Source: Variovorax sp. OAS795 (lineage in GTDB: Bacteria; Pseudomonadota; Gammaproteobacteria; Burkholderiales; Burkholderiaceae_C). Taken from it: a stretch of 64,000 nt of DNA. The notes under the pieces are model-generated. The model saw nothing but the letters and a program-made list of their open reading frames with translations, did not search any database and was not told the DNA's origin. The number at the start of each line of letters is the position of its first letter. The stretch's first letter is position 1. Shown in pieces: positions 40,767-49,626 of the stretch. The translations under genes and the position numbers were made by a program. Where the stretch lies: contig NZ_JBEPOH010000001.1 of the NCBI RefSeq assembly GCF_040546685.1, forward strand, positions 2,728,001 to 2,792,000, read 5' to 3'.

Positions 40767-41786
40767 ATGAAACTCGTTCGCCTTGCGGCCGCCGCCCTGA
40801 TCGGCCTTTGTCTCTCCGGCATGGGCCATGCCGGCCAAACATTCGACACGGTGAAGAAGCGTGGCTTCGTGCAGTGCGGTGTCTCGACGAACCTCCCCGG
40901 ATTCGCATTCACCGACAGCAAGGGGGAGTGGCAGGGCATCGACGTGGACACCTGCCGTGCGATTGCCGCCGCGATGTTCGGCAATGCGACGAAGTTCAAG
41001 GTCATCCCGCTCACCACGCAAGCACGCTTCACTGCGCTGCAGTCCGGCGAGGTCGACGTCCTGACGCGCAACACCACCCAGACGATGTCGCGCGACACCA
41101 CCCTGGGCCTCATTGGCGTTGGCGTGAACTTCTATGACAGCCAGGGCATCATGGTGACCAAGGATGCCAACGTCAGCAGTGCGAAGAATCTGGCGGGCGC
41201 CACCATCTGCGTCCTGCCGGGAACCACCACCGAACTGAACCTCACCGACTGGTTTCGCGGCCTCAAGCAGAGCTTCAAGCCGGTGCTGCTGGACACCGTC
41301 GACGAGATCAAGCGCGCATTCGCGGCGGGCCGCTGCGATGGCATCACGATGGACAAGTCGCAGCTGGCGCTGGCGCGTATCGCTTTCGGAAACACGGACA
41401 AGTATGTGATCTTGCCGGAGCCCCTGTCCAAGGAGCCGCTCGGACCGATGGTGCGCCAAGGCGACGAAGCCTGGTTCAACGTCGTGCGCTGGTCGCTCAA
41501 TGCGCTTCTGGAGGCGGAGGAATACAACCTGACGTCCAAGAATGTCGACGAGATCGCAAAGGGCAGCATCCCGCCCAACATCCAGCGGATCCTCGGTACC
41601 TCGCCCGGCATGGGCAAGGGGCTCGGGCTTGACGACAAGTGGGCCTACAACATCATCAAGCAGGTTGGCAACTACGGTGAGATGTTCGACCGCAGCCTGG
41701 GCGCAGGGAGTCCGATGAAGCTCGATCGCGGCCTGAATGCCTTGTACACGAAGGGCGGGCTGATGTACGGGTGGCCTATTCGCTAG
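40767..41786 (+). CDS. Amino-acid ABC transporter substrate-binding protein (AapJ-like)
   Basis: A 339-residue periplasmic receptor of the AapJ/BztA (general L-amino acid) type. Signal peptide MKLVRLAAAALIGLCLSGMG ends near HA-GQ. The mature protein begins DTVKKRGFVQCGVSTNLPGFA, then WQGIDVDTCRAIAAAMFG, the usual opening of this family. Length and order of genes match aapJQMP. The ATG at 40767 is fixed by the signal peptide; the frame is open upstream. Aap systems import a broad range of polar amino acids. Confidence 0.93.
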   Translation: MKLVRLAAAALIGLCLSGMGHAGQTFDTVKKRGFVQCGVSTNLPGFAFTDSKGEWQGIDVDTCRAIAAAMFGNATKFKVIPLTTQARFTALQSGEVDVLTRNTTQTMSRDTTLGLIGVGVNFYDSQGIMVTKDANVSSAKNLAGATICVLPGTTTELNLTDWFRGLKQSFKPVLLDTVDEIKRAFAAGRCDGITMDKSQLALARIAFGNTDKYVILPEPLSKEPLGPMVRQGDEAWFNVVRWSLNALLEAEEYNLTSKNVDEIAKGSIPPNIQRILGTSPGMGKGLGLDDKWAYNIIKQVGNYGEMFDRSLGAGSPMKLDRGLNALYTKGGLMYGWPIR

Positions 41787-41819
41787 CCCACGCTCGAGCG
41801 ACAGGCACTCGACCTCCCC

Positions 41820-42992
41820 ATGAGTTCACACCATCGCGCACCGCTCAAGTTCAGCTGGAACAACCCGGAGTTCAGGGCACTTGCCTATCAGTTCGTCGTC
41901 GTTGGGCTGGCCGCCCTCTTGGCGTACTACCTCGTCTCCAACACCTTGCACAACCTCGCGACGCGCAACATCGCGACTGGTTTTGCATTTCTGGAAAGAG
42001 AAGCGGGTTTCGCCATCGGCGAGTCGCTGATCGAGTATTCCCCATCGGACACCTACGCCCGCGCCATTCTCGTGGGACTCGCCAACACGCTGCGGGTCTC
42101 CGCCGTCGCATTGGTGTTGGCCACGATGCTCGGCGTCATTGTCGGGATCGCGAGGTTGTCGAGCAATTGGCTCGTCGCGCGGCTGGCAAGTGCATACGTG
42201 GAACTGATCCGCAATGTGCCGCTTCTGCTGCAACTGTTGATCTGGTATGCCGTCATCGGTGAACTGCTGCCGGGTCCGAAGGCGGCCTTTCATCCGCTTC
42301 CGGGTATCTACCTGTCCAACCGAGGCATGCTGATGCCATCGGTGGACGGACCGGCCGTGACGGGAATTCTTTGGGGACTGGTGCTCGCCGCAATCGCCAT
42401 CTTCGCGGTCAGCCGATGGCAGCGCGCCAGACGGCGCCAGACCGGTGTCCCAGCCAGACTGTGGCCTATTGCGCTGACGTTCCTGCTGCTGATGCCGACG
42501 GTCGGCTGGCTGCTCGGAGGGCGCGAATTTCATCTCAGCATTCCTCACCGGAGCGGGTTCAACTTCGAGGGAGGCTGGGCGCTCTCTCCCGAGCTGTTCG
42601 CATTGCTGGTCGGGCTCGTCACCTACACCGCGGGGTTCATTGCGGAGATCGTCCGTGCCGGCGTCCAATCGGTGAGCCATGGCCAATGGGAGGCGGCACA
42701 GACGCTCGGGCTTCCCAGGTCGCGCGTGCTTCGGCTCGTGATCTTGCCCCAGGCGCTCCGCGTCATCGTTCCCCCCACGACGAGCCAGTACCTGAACCTG
42801 GTCAAGAACAGCTCGCTCGCCGTCGCAATCGGCTACCCCGACCTGGTTTCCGTCGTCAACACCGTCCTCAACCAGACCGGCCAGGCGATCGAGGGCGTCC
42901 TGATCATCATGGCGGCCTTCATGACCGTGAGCCTGACGGTTTCGCTGTTGATGAACTGGTACAACAAGCGCATCGCGCTGGTGGAAAGATGA
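41820..42992 (+). CDS. Amino-acid ABC transporter permease (AapQ-like)
   Basis: A 390-residue permease, large as is usual for AapQ/BztB. It has an N-terminal membrane span, a periplasmic insertion, and a C-terminal core with the EAA loop QWEAAQTLGLPRSRVLRLVILPQALR at about 300-325. About eight hydrophobic segments are visible. It overlaps the next permease gene by four bases (ATGA). It pairs with the downstream AapM-like protein. Confidence 0.93.
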   Translation: MSSHHRAPLKFSWNNPEFRALAYQFVVVGLAALLAYYLVSNTLHNLATRNIATGFAFLEREAGFAIGESLIEYSPSDTYARAILVGLANTLRVSAVALVLATMLGVIVGIARLSSNWLVARLASAYVELIRNVPLLLQLLIWYAVIGELLPGPKAAFHPLPGIYLSNRGMLMPSVDGPAVTGILWGLVLAAIAIFAVSRWQRARRRQTGVPARLWPIALTFLLLMPTVGWLLGGREFHLSIPHRSGFNFEGGWALSPELFALLVGLVTYTAGFIAEIVRAGVQSVSHGQWEAAQTLGLPRSRVLRLVILPQALRVIVPPTTSQYLNLVKNSSLAVAIGYPDLVSVVNTVLNQTGQAIEGVLIIMAAFMTVSLTVSLLMNWYNKRIALVER

Positions 42993-44080
42993 GCACCACC
43001 ACCCACACGGACCAGCCCGTTTTGCTGGCGCCGCCCAGAGTCCGGGCCAAGCTGGCGACCAGGCTGCGCCAATGTCTTTTCCAATCTCCGGCAAGTGCGG
43101 TCTTGACGATCCTGACGATCTGGCTCGTCCTGATGCTGGCACCGCCACTCGTGCAGTGGCTGTTGGTCAAGGCCAGCTTCCAGGCCCCCGACGCACAGGC
43201 CTGCAGGGACGCAGGCGGGGCTTGCTGGGCTTTCATCCGGGAGAAGTATCGGTTGATTCTCTTTGGTACCTACCCGCACGCCGAGCAATGGCGCCCATTG
43301 CTCGCCACGGCGCTGCTCGTGGCGTCGATCGTCTGGACCGCCGCGCGCCGGCTGGCCGGTCTCCAGATTGTCGGGTTGTGGGTGTTCACGATCGGTGCGG
43401 TGGCGACCTTGATGTGGGGCGGATTCCTGGGCCTGGCCTTTGTTGAGAACACGCGCTGGGGCGGCCTGCCCCTGACGCTGATCCTGTCGACGTTCGGAAT
43501 CGCATTTGCCTTTCCCATCGGCATCCTGCTCGCCCTGGGACGCCGCTCCCGGATGCCGGCGATCAAGGCAATGTGCGTTGCATACATCGAGCTGATACGC
43601 GGCGTGCCCCTGATCAGCCTGCTGTTCATGTCGTCGGTGATGCTGCCCTTGTTCTTGCCTGAGGGCTTCGCCATCGACAAGCTGTTGAGGGCACAGCTGG
43701 CGATCATCTTCTTTGCCGCTGCCTACATCGCGGAAATTGTCCGTGGCGGACTCCAGGCCATTCCGAAGGGCCAGTACGAGGGCGCCGAGTCCATCGGATT
43801 GAGCTACTGGCAGCAGACGGGGAAGATCGTGCTGCCCCAGGCCCTCAAGGTGGTGATCCCACCGCTGGTGAGCACCTTCATCGCGCTTTTCAAGGACACC
43901 TCGCTCGTCGTGATCATCGGAATCTTCGACCTCACGCAAGCAGCGAAAGCGGCTCTGTCGGACCCGGCTTGGACCGGCTTCGGTGTCGAGGCGTACCTGT
44001 TCATCGGCCTGATCTATTTCATCTTCTGCTATTCCATATCGAGGTACAGCCGGTCCCTCGAACGGAATCTGAAGCGCTAA
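42989..44080 (+). CDS. Amino-acid ABC transporter permease (AapM-like)
   Basis: A 363-residue permease with the AapM/BztC pattern: CRDAGGACWAFIREKYRLILFGTYP near residues 70-95, AYIELIRGVPLISLLFMSSVMLPLFLP, and the EAA loop QYEGAESIGLSYWQQTGKIVLPQALK. The start at 42989 overlaps the AapQ stop (ATGA), implying translational coupling. The cysteine-containing periplasmic loop is a conserved family feature. Confidence 0.93.
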   Translation: MSTTTHTDQPVLLAPPRVRAKLATRLRQCLFQSPASAVLTILTIWLVLMLAPPLVQWLLVKASFQAPDAQACRDAGGACWAFIREKYRLILFGTYPHAEQWRPLLATALLVASIVWTAARRLAGLQIVGLWVFTIGAVATLMWGGFLGLAFVENTRWGGLPLTLILSTFGIAFAFPIGILLALGRRSRMPAIKAMCVAYIELIRGVPLISLLFMSSVMLPLFLPEGFAIDKLLRAQLAIIFFAAAYIAEIVRGGLQAIPKGQYEGAESIGLSYWQQTGKIVLPQALKVVIPPLVSTFIALFKDTSLVVIIGIFDLTQAAKAALSDPAWTGFGVEAYLFIGLIYFIFCYSISRYSRSLERNLKR

Positions 44081-44098
44081 CCTGCCAGGGGAATATCA

Positions 44099-44839
44099 AT
44101 GAGCGAAGTCATCGTCAGTCTGCAGAAGGTCAACAAATGGTATGGGGACTTTCATGTCCTGCAAGACATCGATCTGAACGTGCAGAGGGGGGAGCGGATC
44201 GTGATCTGCGGACCTTCCGGGTCGGGCAAGTCCACGATGATCCGCTGCATCAACCGACTCGAAGAACATCAGTCGGGGCGCATCGAGGTGAATGGCGTCG
44301 AGCTGATCCACGACCTGAAGCGTATCGACGCCGTCAGGAGGGAGGTGGGCATGGTGTTCCAGCACTTCAACCTGTTTCCTCACCTCACCGTGCTGGAGAA
44401 CCTCACGCTGGGGCCGACCTGGGTCCTCAAGAAACCGCTGGCCGAAGCGCAGGCGGTCGCAATGAACTACCTGGAGCGGGTTCGTATTCCCGACCAGGCG
44501 CACAAGTACCCCGGCCAGCTGTCCGGCGGGCAGCAGCAGCGTGTTGCGATAGCGAGGTCGCTGTGCATGTCGCCCAAGGTCATGCTGTTCGACGAGCCCA
44601 CTTCGGCGCTTGACCCGGAGATGGTCAAGGAAGTGCTCGACGTCATGGTGAGCCTGGCCGAGGAAACGAAGATGACCATGCTCTGCGTGACGCACGAGAT
44701 GGGCTTCGCCCGCAAGGTGGCGGACCGGGTCATCTTCATGGACCGCGGGGAGATCGTCGAAGAGAACGTTCCCGAGCTGTTCTTCGGCAAGCCGCGGACA
44801 GATCGCGCCCGCCAGTTCCTGAACCAGATCGTCCACTAG
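44099..44839 (+). CDS. Amino-acid ABC transporter ATPase (AapP/GlnQ-like)
   Basis: A 246-residue ATPase. Walker A is [18 protein letters not shown] at about 38-55, the signature is [17 protein letters not shown] at about 140-156, Walker B is [15 protein letters not shown], and the switch is VTHEMGFA. The ATG at 44099 follows AGGGGAATATCA. It completes the AapJQMP importer and is followed 52 bases later by the PLP lyase gene, suggesting that an imported amino acid is the lyase substrate. Confidence 0.95.
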   Translation: MSEVIVSLQKVNKWYGDFHVLQDIDLNVQRGERIVICGPSGSGKSTMIRCINRLEEHQSGRIEVNGVELIHDLKRIDAVRREVGMVFQHFNLFPHLTVLENLTLGPTWVLKKPLAEAQAVAMNYLERVRIPDQAHKYPGQLSGGQQQRVAIARSLCMSPKVMLFDEPTSALDPEMVKEVLDVMVSLAEETKMTMLCVTHEMGFARKVADRVIFMDRGEIVEENVPELFFGKPRTDRARQFLNQIVH

Positions 44840-44891
44840 GCGCTGCCGCCGCCTCCAGCAAGCCGGTTTGTTTTTATCGACGGATTCAAGA

Positions 44892-46113
44892 ATGAAAGAT
44901 GTAAGCATGAAAGAGGATTCGCAAGGCCTCGGGTTCCAGACCCGCGCGCTGCACCATGGCCACGACAGATCCGATCCCTATGGCGCCGTCTCTCCGCCGA
45001 TCTACATGACGTCCACCTTCGCCTTCGACAACACGGCGGAGGCGGCAGCGGTGTTCTCCGGAGAAAGCGACCGGTACGTCTACGGCCGGCAGCACAACCC
45101 CACACAGCACCTCCTGGAGACGAGGCTCGCAGAGCTCGAAGGTGCCGAGGCCGCGCTGGCCACCGGCTCCGGCATGGGGGCCATCTGCTCCACCTTGCTC
45201 ACGCTTCTTTCGGCCGACGACGAGTTGATCGTGCATCACACGATGTACTCGACGGCGACCTCGTTGGTCGACGAGGGCTTGCCGCGCTTTGGGGTGAAGG
45301 TCACCAAGGTCGATCTCACCAAACCCGGGAACCTCGAGGAGGCCTTGTCCGATCGCACGCGGATCGTGTACTTTGAAACGCCTGTGAACCCGACGGCTCA
45401 GCTCTTGAACATCAAGGCGCTGGCCGACGTGGCACACAGCCGTCCCGGCGTCCGGGTGCTCGTGGATTCGACCTTCGGCTCGCCCGCGCTGCAGCGGCCG
45501 ATCGAGCACGGTGCCGACCTCGTGGTGCACTCCATGACGAAGTACATCAACGGGCACGGCGATCTGCTCGCCGGAGTCGTGCTCGGCGATCTGCCCACGA
45601 TCCAGCGCATCAGGTCGGCAGGCCTCAAGTACATGACTGGCGCGACGCTCTCGCCCATGCTGTGCTTCCTGGTCCTGCGCGGACTGAAGACGCTGACGCT
45701 GCGAATGCGCCAGCACAGCGAGAGCGCATTGAAGGTCGCCCGCATGCTGGAAGCCCACCCGGCGGTCAAGCTCGTGCGGTATGCCTATCTCGAAGGCAGC
45801 CCGGATCGGCCGCTCGGCCTCTCGCAGATGAGTGCGGGAGGCGGGATGCTCTCGTTCGAGCTGCACACCGGTGGCGACGGCGCCATTGCGATGATCGATC
45901 GGTTGCAGCTCATCTCCAGGGCCATCAGCCTGGGCGACACCGAAACCCTGATCACCCATCCCGGCACCCTGATCCTGGCGCGCCGGAAGGTCGAGCCTGC
46001 CGCGCGCCTCAGCGCCGGGCGTGACGATGGACCTCATCCGCTTGTCTGTCGGGTTGGAAGATGTGGATGACATCCTCGCCGACCTTCGTCAGGCATTGGA
46101 CTCATTGCTGTAG
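44892..46113 (+). pseudogene. PLP-dependent gamma-lyase/cystathionine gamma-synthase-like enzyme with a C-terminal frameshift
   Basis: A fold-type I Cys/Met metabolism PLP enzyme. The Schiff-base lysine is Lys217 in VHSMTKYINGHG. YGRQHNPTQHLLE and SGMGAICSTLL are typical. The key Cys of Pseudomonas methionine gamma-lyase (Cys116) is replaced by Thr in MYSTATS, so methionine gamma-lyase activity is doubtful. As read, the frame ends at 46070 with an aberrant tail (392 residues). From 46021 the +1 frame gives VTMDLIRLSVGLEDVDDILADL to a TAG at 46113, exactly the family C-terminus. Removing one C at about 46018-46020 restores it. Only the last 30 residues are affected. It may be a sequencing error or a true lesion. 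It follows the Aap importer. Confidence 0.85.
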
Positions 46114-46148
46114 CAGCGCGGCATTGGAGCATCCCGGAACCGAAAACA

Positions 46149-47042
46149 TCAGGTCGAGCGTTGCAGTTGTTCGGCGACCTGCAAGACGCAAGCGAGCAGG
46201 TCCGAGGTCAACGGTGCCATCGCCTTTCCCGTATGGGAGATGGCCACCACGCGACGGCGCAGCGCCGGGCGATCGATGGACACCTTGCGAAGCCCGTAGT
46301 CGGCAAGCAGTCTGTCGGGAATGCGCGAAGGCAAGATGCAATGGCCGACGCCGGAGGAAACGAGCTTGAGCATGGCGTCTATGGTTTCGGCCTCGGCAAC
46401 ATAGGTGGCCTGCAGTCCGGCGCTGTGAATCATCCTCCTCAGAGCGTAGTGCGCAGGAAAGCCGACCAGGCGCAGGCCGAGCGTCGACAGGTCCTGGGGG
46501 GATTCCAGGGGACTGCTGTCGAGGACCACAAGCGCCATCTCGTCCTCGAACAGCGGCTTCGATGCCAAGGACCCGCAGTCCACCGCGGAGTCGTAGACGA
46601 AGCCCAGGTCCGCCTTGCCGTTCTCGACGAGAGCGACGACTTCGGGCGAGCTGCGGCTCAACAGCGAGAGATTCACATCCGGGTGTGTGCTGACGAAGAG
46701 CGAGAACACCTCGGCGACGAAGTAGTAGCTGAGTGTATGAACCGTCGCCAAGCGGACCGTGCCGTGCGTAACCCCTTGCCGGCGCACGCTGTCGACCGCG
46801 CGGTCGATCTCTCTGAAGGCCGGCGCCAGAGCGTCGTAGAGTTTCGTGCCACCTTCGGTCAACTCGACGCCGCGGCCCGTCCTCACAAACAAGGGCTGGC
46901 CAAGGTTCGATTCGAGCGTGCCCAATTGCTTGCTCAATCCCGACTGTGTCTGGTCGAGCTTGTCGGCGGCCTTGGAGAGCGAGCCCAGCTCCGCGATGCA
47001 AAGGAAATACCGCAGCGGCCGGTCAAGTGTTTCGATCGCCAT
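46149..47042 (-). CDS. LysR-family transcriptional regulator
   Basis: A 297-residue LysR regulator. The helix-turn-helix is at residues 6-65 (LRYFLCIAELGSLSKAADKL, QSGLSKQLGTLESNLGQPLF), with the effector domain following. The ATG at 47042 is chosen from homology; the longer open frame is not. It converges with the PLP lyase gene and lies 25 bases downstream of the ABM-like gene on the same strand, so it may be cotranscribed with it. The target is unclear. Confidence 0.94.
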   Translation of the reverse strand: MAIETLDRPLRYFLCIAELGSLSKAADKLDQTQSGLSKQLGTLESNLGQPLFVRTGRGVELTEGGTKLYDALAPAFREIDRAVDSVRRQGVTHGTVRLATVHTLSYYFVAEVFSLFVSTHPDVNLSLLSRSSPEVVALVENGKADLGFVYDSAVDCGSLASKPLFEDEMALVVLDSSPLESPQDLSTLGLRLVGFPAHYALRRMIHSAGLQATYVAEAETIDAMLKLVSSGVGHCILPSRIPDRLLADYGLRKVSIDRPALRRRVVAISHTGKAMAPLTSDLLACVLQVAEQLQRST

Positions 47043-47067
47043 GGTGTTTCCTGACGGAATGCTATGT

Positions 47068-47385
47068 TCAGTTGGCCAGGGGATGCGGAATGCCGCCATC
47101 GCCATGGCTGCGGACAACCCGTGCAATGACCACCTGGTAGCCATTGAGCCAACGCGCCTGGCGCTGCTTTGCGGCGATGTGCTCCGGGTGCCCGGTGAGT
47201 TCCTCCAGCGCCTCCATCGTCTTCCAGTAGTACACGTTGCAGACAAGCCCTGCTGCAGGGTTCTCCCAGGTCTCCTCGCCAAGGTAGCCTGGGATGGATT
47301 TGGCAAGCTGGGCAATGACGCTGTCCAGGGCATGGAACTCGTCGTCGAACTCGCCCTTTGCGAAAGTGAAGGTGGACGTGTACAT
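47068..47385 (-). CDS. Small antibiotic-biosynthesis-monooxygenase (ABM)-like domain protein
   Basis: A 105-residue protein whose pattern (MYTSTFTFAKGEFDDEFHAL, IPGYLGEETWENP, YYWKTMEALEELTGHPEHIAAK) fits the dimeric alpha-beta barrel ABM/NIPSNAP-like superfamily. The GHPEHxxAK element is common in uncharacterised members. No cofactor site is obvious. It lies 17 bases after the PaiB-like gene and before the LysR gene, so the three are probably one transcript. The exact function is unknown; members include cofactor-free monooxygenases and heme-degrading enzymes. Confidence 0.82.
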   Translation of the reverse strand: MYTSTFTFAKGEFDDEFHALDSVIAQLAKSIPGYLGEETWENPAAGLVCNVYYWKTMEALEELTGHPEHIAAKQRQARWLNGYQVVIARVVRSHGDGGIPHPLAN

Positions 47386-47402
47386 GGGTCGTGCAGGCCT
47401 CG

Positions 47403-48035
47403 TCAGCTCGCTCCGCTGGCGTTGCGCATCAATTCCGACATCTCCTCGTATCCACGCGCCTTCAACATCTCTGCGGCATTGAGGCGGTCCCGCGATTCCT
47501 TGTTCTGGCTGAGCTTGGCCTTGCCCACGAGCGAGGTGACGGCAATCTCGATGCCCACGATGTTGCGCACCATGCTGTCGATGTACTCGGGTGCGGAGTC
47601 GCCCATCTTCCAGGGCTTCGGTTCGGCTGCCTCGTGGCGCCGCGTCAGGCGCGCGATGATGCCGCGCGCAAAGCGCTCGTCGTCGTGCACGGTGAGCACG
47701 CCGTGCGCGTGCACCACCTCGTAGTTCCAGGTCGGCACCTGCCGATGCGCATCGTGCTTGGACGGGTACCAGTTGGGCGAGATGTAGGCCTGCGCGCCGC
47801 CAAAGATGACCATCACCGGAGTCCCGGTGGGGCAGCGCCGCCACAGCGGGTTGGCGCGGGCGACATGCGCCGACAGCAAGCCATGCGTTCCCACGTCGGG
47901 ATCGAACTCGAAGGGGAGGTGATCGGCATCCAGTCCCGAGGTCCCGTGCGTGACCAGCGCACCCAGCGGATGGTCGCGAATGATCCGGCTCAATTCCTCG
48001 GGTCTTGTTTCGGCAAAGTGCGTGGGGAGGTACAT
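47403..48035 (-). CDS. PaiB-family FMN-binding protein
   Basis: A 210-residue protein of the PaiB family, a split-barrel flavin-binding fold named for a Bacillus negative regulator. It starts MYLPTHFAETRPEEL and shows GALVTHGTSGLDADHLPF at about 25-42, YISPNWYPSKH at about 85-95, and VPTWNYEVVHAHG, all family hallmarks. The ATG at 48035 matches the family N-terminus; a longer frame lacks homology. It is divergent from a MocR regulator across 84 bases. This MocR-PaiB pairing is common and implies control by the MocR protein. Confidence 0.93.
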   Translation of the reverse strand: MYLPTHFAETRPEELSRIIRDHPLGALVTHGTSGLDADHLPFEFDPDVGTHGLLSAHVARANPLWRRCPTGTPVMVIFGGAQAYISPNWYPSKHDAHRQVPTWNYEVVHAHGVLTVHDDERFARGIIARLTRRHEAAEPKPWKMGDSAPEYIDSMVRNIVGIEIAVTSLVGKAKLSQNKESRDRLNAAEMLKARGYEEMSELMRNASGAS

Positions 48036-48061
48036 CGGGGGAGGGCGGGAATGGTGTGGGC

Positions 48062-48130
48062 AACTGGTACTGTGGCGCGAAACCGGCACAATGGGAAGGT
48101 CCAGTTTCACTCCTTTTGCATGGACCAGTT
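48062..48130. promoter_or_regulatory. Three AACTGG repeats in the PaiB/MocR divergent promoter
   Basis: AACTGGTAC (48062-48070) is followed on the opposite strand by AACTGGACC (complement of 48098-48106) and AACTGGTCC (complement of 48122-48130). The latter two are direct repeats 24 bases apart; the first is inverted. The third extends into the MocR start codon region. Directly repeated half sites spaced by about two helical turns fit MocR-type DNA binding. Confidence 0.5.
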
Positions 48131-49598
48131 TTCAACGCCATCGAGCCGAAGTTCCGGCGCCAACAGGGCCGGACGCCGCATCTACGACCTGCTACGTTCC
48201 CAGATCGCCGATGGGACGCTCACCGCGGGCGCGCAGGTGCCGTCCACGCGTGCCCTGGCGGCAGACCTGGGGGTGTCGCGCACCACCGTCACCGCTGCCT
48301 ACGAGCAGCTCGCGGCCGAGGGCTTTCTTGCCACGTCGGCGGGGCGGGTTGCCCGCGTCGCGAGTCCCTTGGCTGCGCCCGCACATTCCGATGCGAAGCC
48401 GAAGCAGCGCGGCCGGACTGCACCGACGCTCTCGGCCTTCGGCCGTCGCGTGGCGGCGATCGACATGCCCGGGCTTGCTCCTGCGGAACCCTGCCGCATC
48501 GACTTCCTGTATGGCGCTGTGGCCTCTCGCGACTTTCCTGCGCTGGCCTGGCGGCGTGCCTACCAGGCTGAACTGCTGCGCCATCAACGCAGGCTCTACT
48601 ACGTCGCACCCGAAGGCGACGCGTCGCTGCGCCGCTCCCTGCAGGGATACCTTCGGCGTGCGCGAGGCCTGGCCTGCGATGCCGAGCAGATCGTCATGGT
48701 GCACGGCTCGCAGCAGGCCATCGACTTGTGTGCGCGGCTTCTGCTCGGTCCTGGCGACACCTTCGTTTTCGAGGAGCCCGGCTACCTGATGGCGCGCCGG
48801 TGCTTCGAGGCCACCGGCGCGGATGCCTTGGCGATTCCGGTGGACGCCCACGGCCTGGACACCGCCATGCTACCAAACGACGATCACACCCGCCTGGCCT
48901 ATGTGACGCCTTCACACCAGTTTCCGTTGGGCGGTGTGCTGCCCATCGGGCGGCGCCTGGAACTGCTCCGTTGGGCGAGAACACACCGCGCCTGGGTCGT
49001 CGAGGACGACTACGACGGCGAGTTTCGCTACGGCCAGCGCCCGATCGACGCACTGCAGTCGGTCGACACGGATGGACGCGTGATCTACATCGGCACCTTC
49101 TCCAAGGCGCTGTCGCCACAGCTTCGGCTCGGCTACCTGGTGCTGCCGCTTGAACTGGTGCCGGTGTTCCGGCAGGCCAAGCGGCTGGCCGACCGCCATG
49201 CACCGGTGCTGGAGCAGCGCGTGCTGGCCTTGCTGATCGACGGCGGCGCCTACGAGCGCCACGTTCGGCGCACGCGCCGCGAGCACGAGCGTCGCCGCGC
49301 GGCGCTGCTCGATGCCATTGCGCGCCACCTGCCTGCGAGCGCCACGGTCATCGGCGCGGCGGCCGGGCTGCACGTGGTGCTCTGGCTGCCATTCCTGCGT
49401 CCGCAGGACGAGCCCACGCTGGCGGCTGCCGCCCGCAGCAAGGGCGTGGGCGTCTACCCGGTGTCGCCGCTGTTCGCCAAGCCGCCTTCGCGCATGCAGC
49501 CCCGGCCGGCCGGACTGATCCTCGGATACGCCAGCCTGACGGTGGAGGAGATCGATCAGGGGATGCGCGTTCTGGCAGCGGTGATCGCCGGGCGGTGA
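48120..49598 (+). CDS. MocR/PdxR-type transcriptional regulator (GntR HTH fused to aminotransferase domain)
   Basis: A 492-residue fusion. An N-terminal GntR winged helix spans residues 20-80 (RIYDLLRSQIADGTLTAG, VPSTRALAADLGVSRTTV). A linker precedes a fold-type I aminotransferase domain at about 125-490, with the PLP lysine in IGTFSKALSPQLRLGY and the PLP-contacting VVEDDYDGEFRY. MocR proteins use PLP or an aminoaldehyde adduct as effector and often activate adjacent operons. The ATG at 48120 matches the family N-terminus. It probably controls the divergent PaiB-like gene. Confidence 0.94.
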   Translation: MDQFSTPSSRSSGANRAGRRIYDLLRSQIADGTLTAGAQVPSTRALAADLGVSRTTVTAAYEQLAAEGFLATSAGRVARVASPLAAPAHSDAKPKQRGRTAPTLSAFGRRVAAIDMPGLAPAEPCRIDFLYGAVASRDFPALAWRRAYQAELLRHQRRLYYVAPEGDASLRRSLQGYLRRARGLACDAEQIVMVHGSQQAIDLCARLLLGPGDTFVFEEPGYLMARRCFEATGADALAIPVDAHGLDTAMLPNDDHTRLAYVTPSHQFPLGGVLPIGRRLELLRWARTHRAWVVEDDYDGEFRYGQRPIDALQSVDTDGRVIYIGTFSKALSPQLRLGYLVLPLELVPVFRQAKRLADRHAPVLEQRVLALLIDGGAYERHVRRTRREHERRRAALLDAIARHLPASATVIGAAAGLHVVLWLPFLRPQDEPTLAAAARSKGVGVYPVSPLFAKPPSRMQPRPAGLILGYASLTVEEIDQGMRVLAAVIAGR

Positions 49599-49626
49599 GC
49601 GAAGCCGAGCGCTGAACGAGTCCTTC

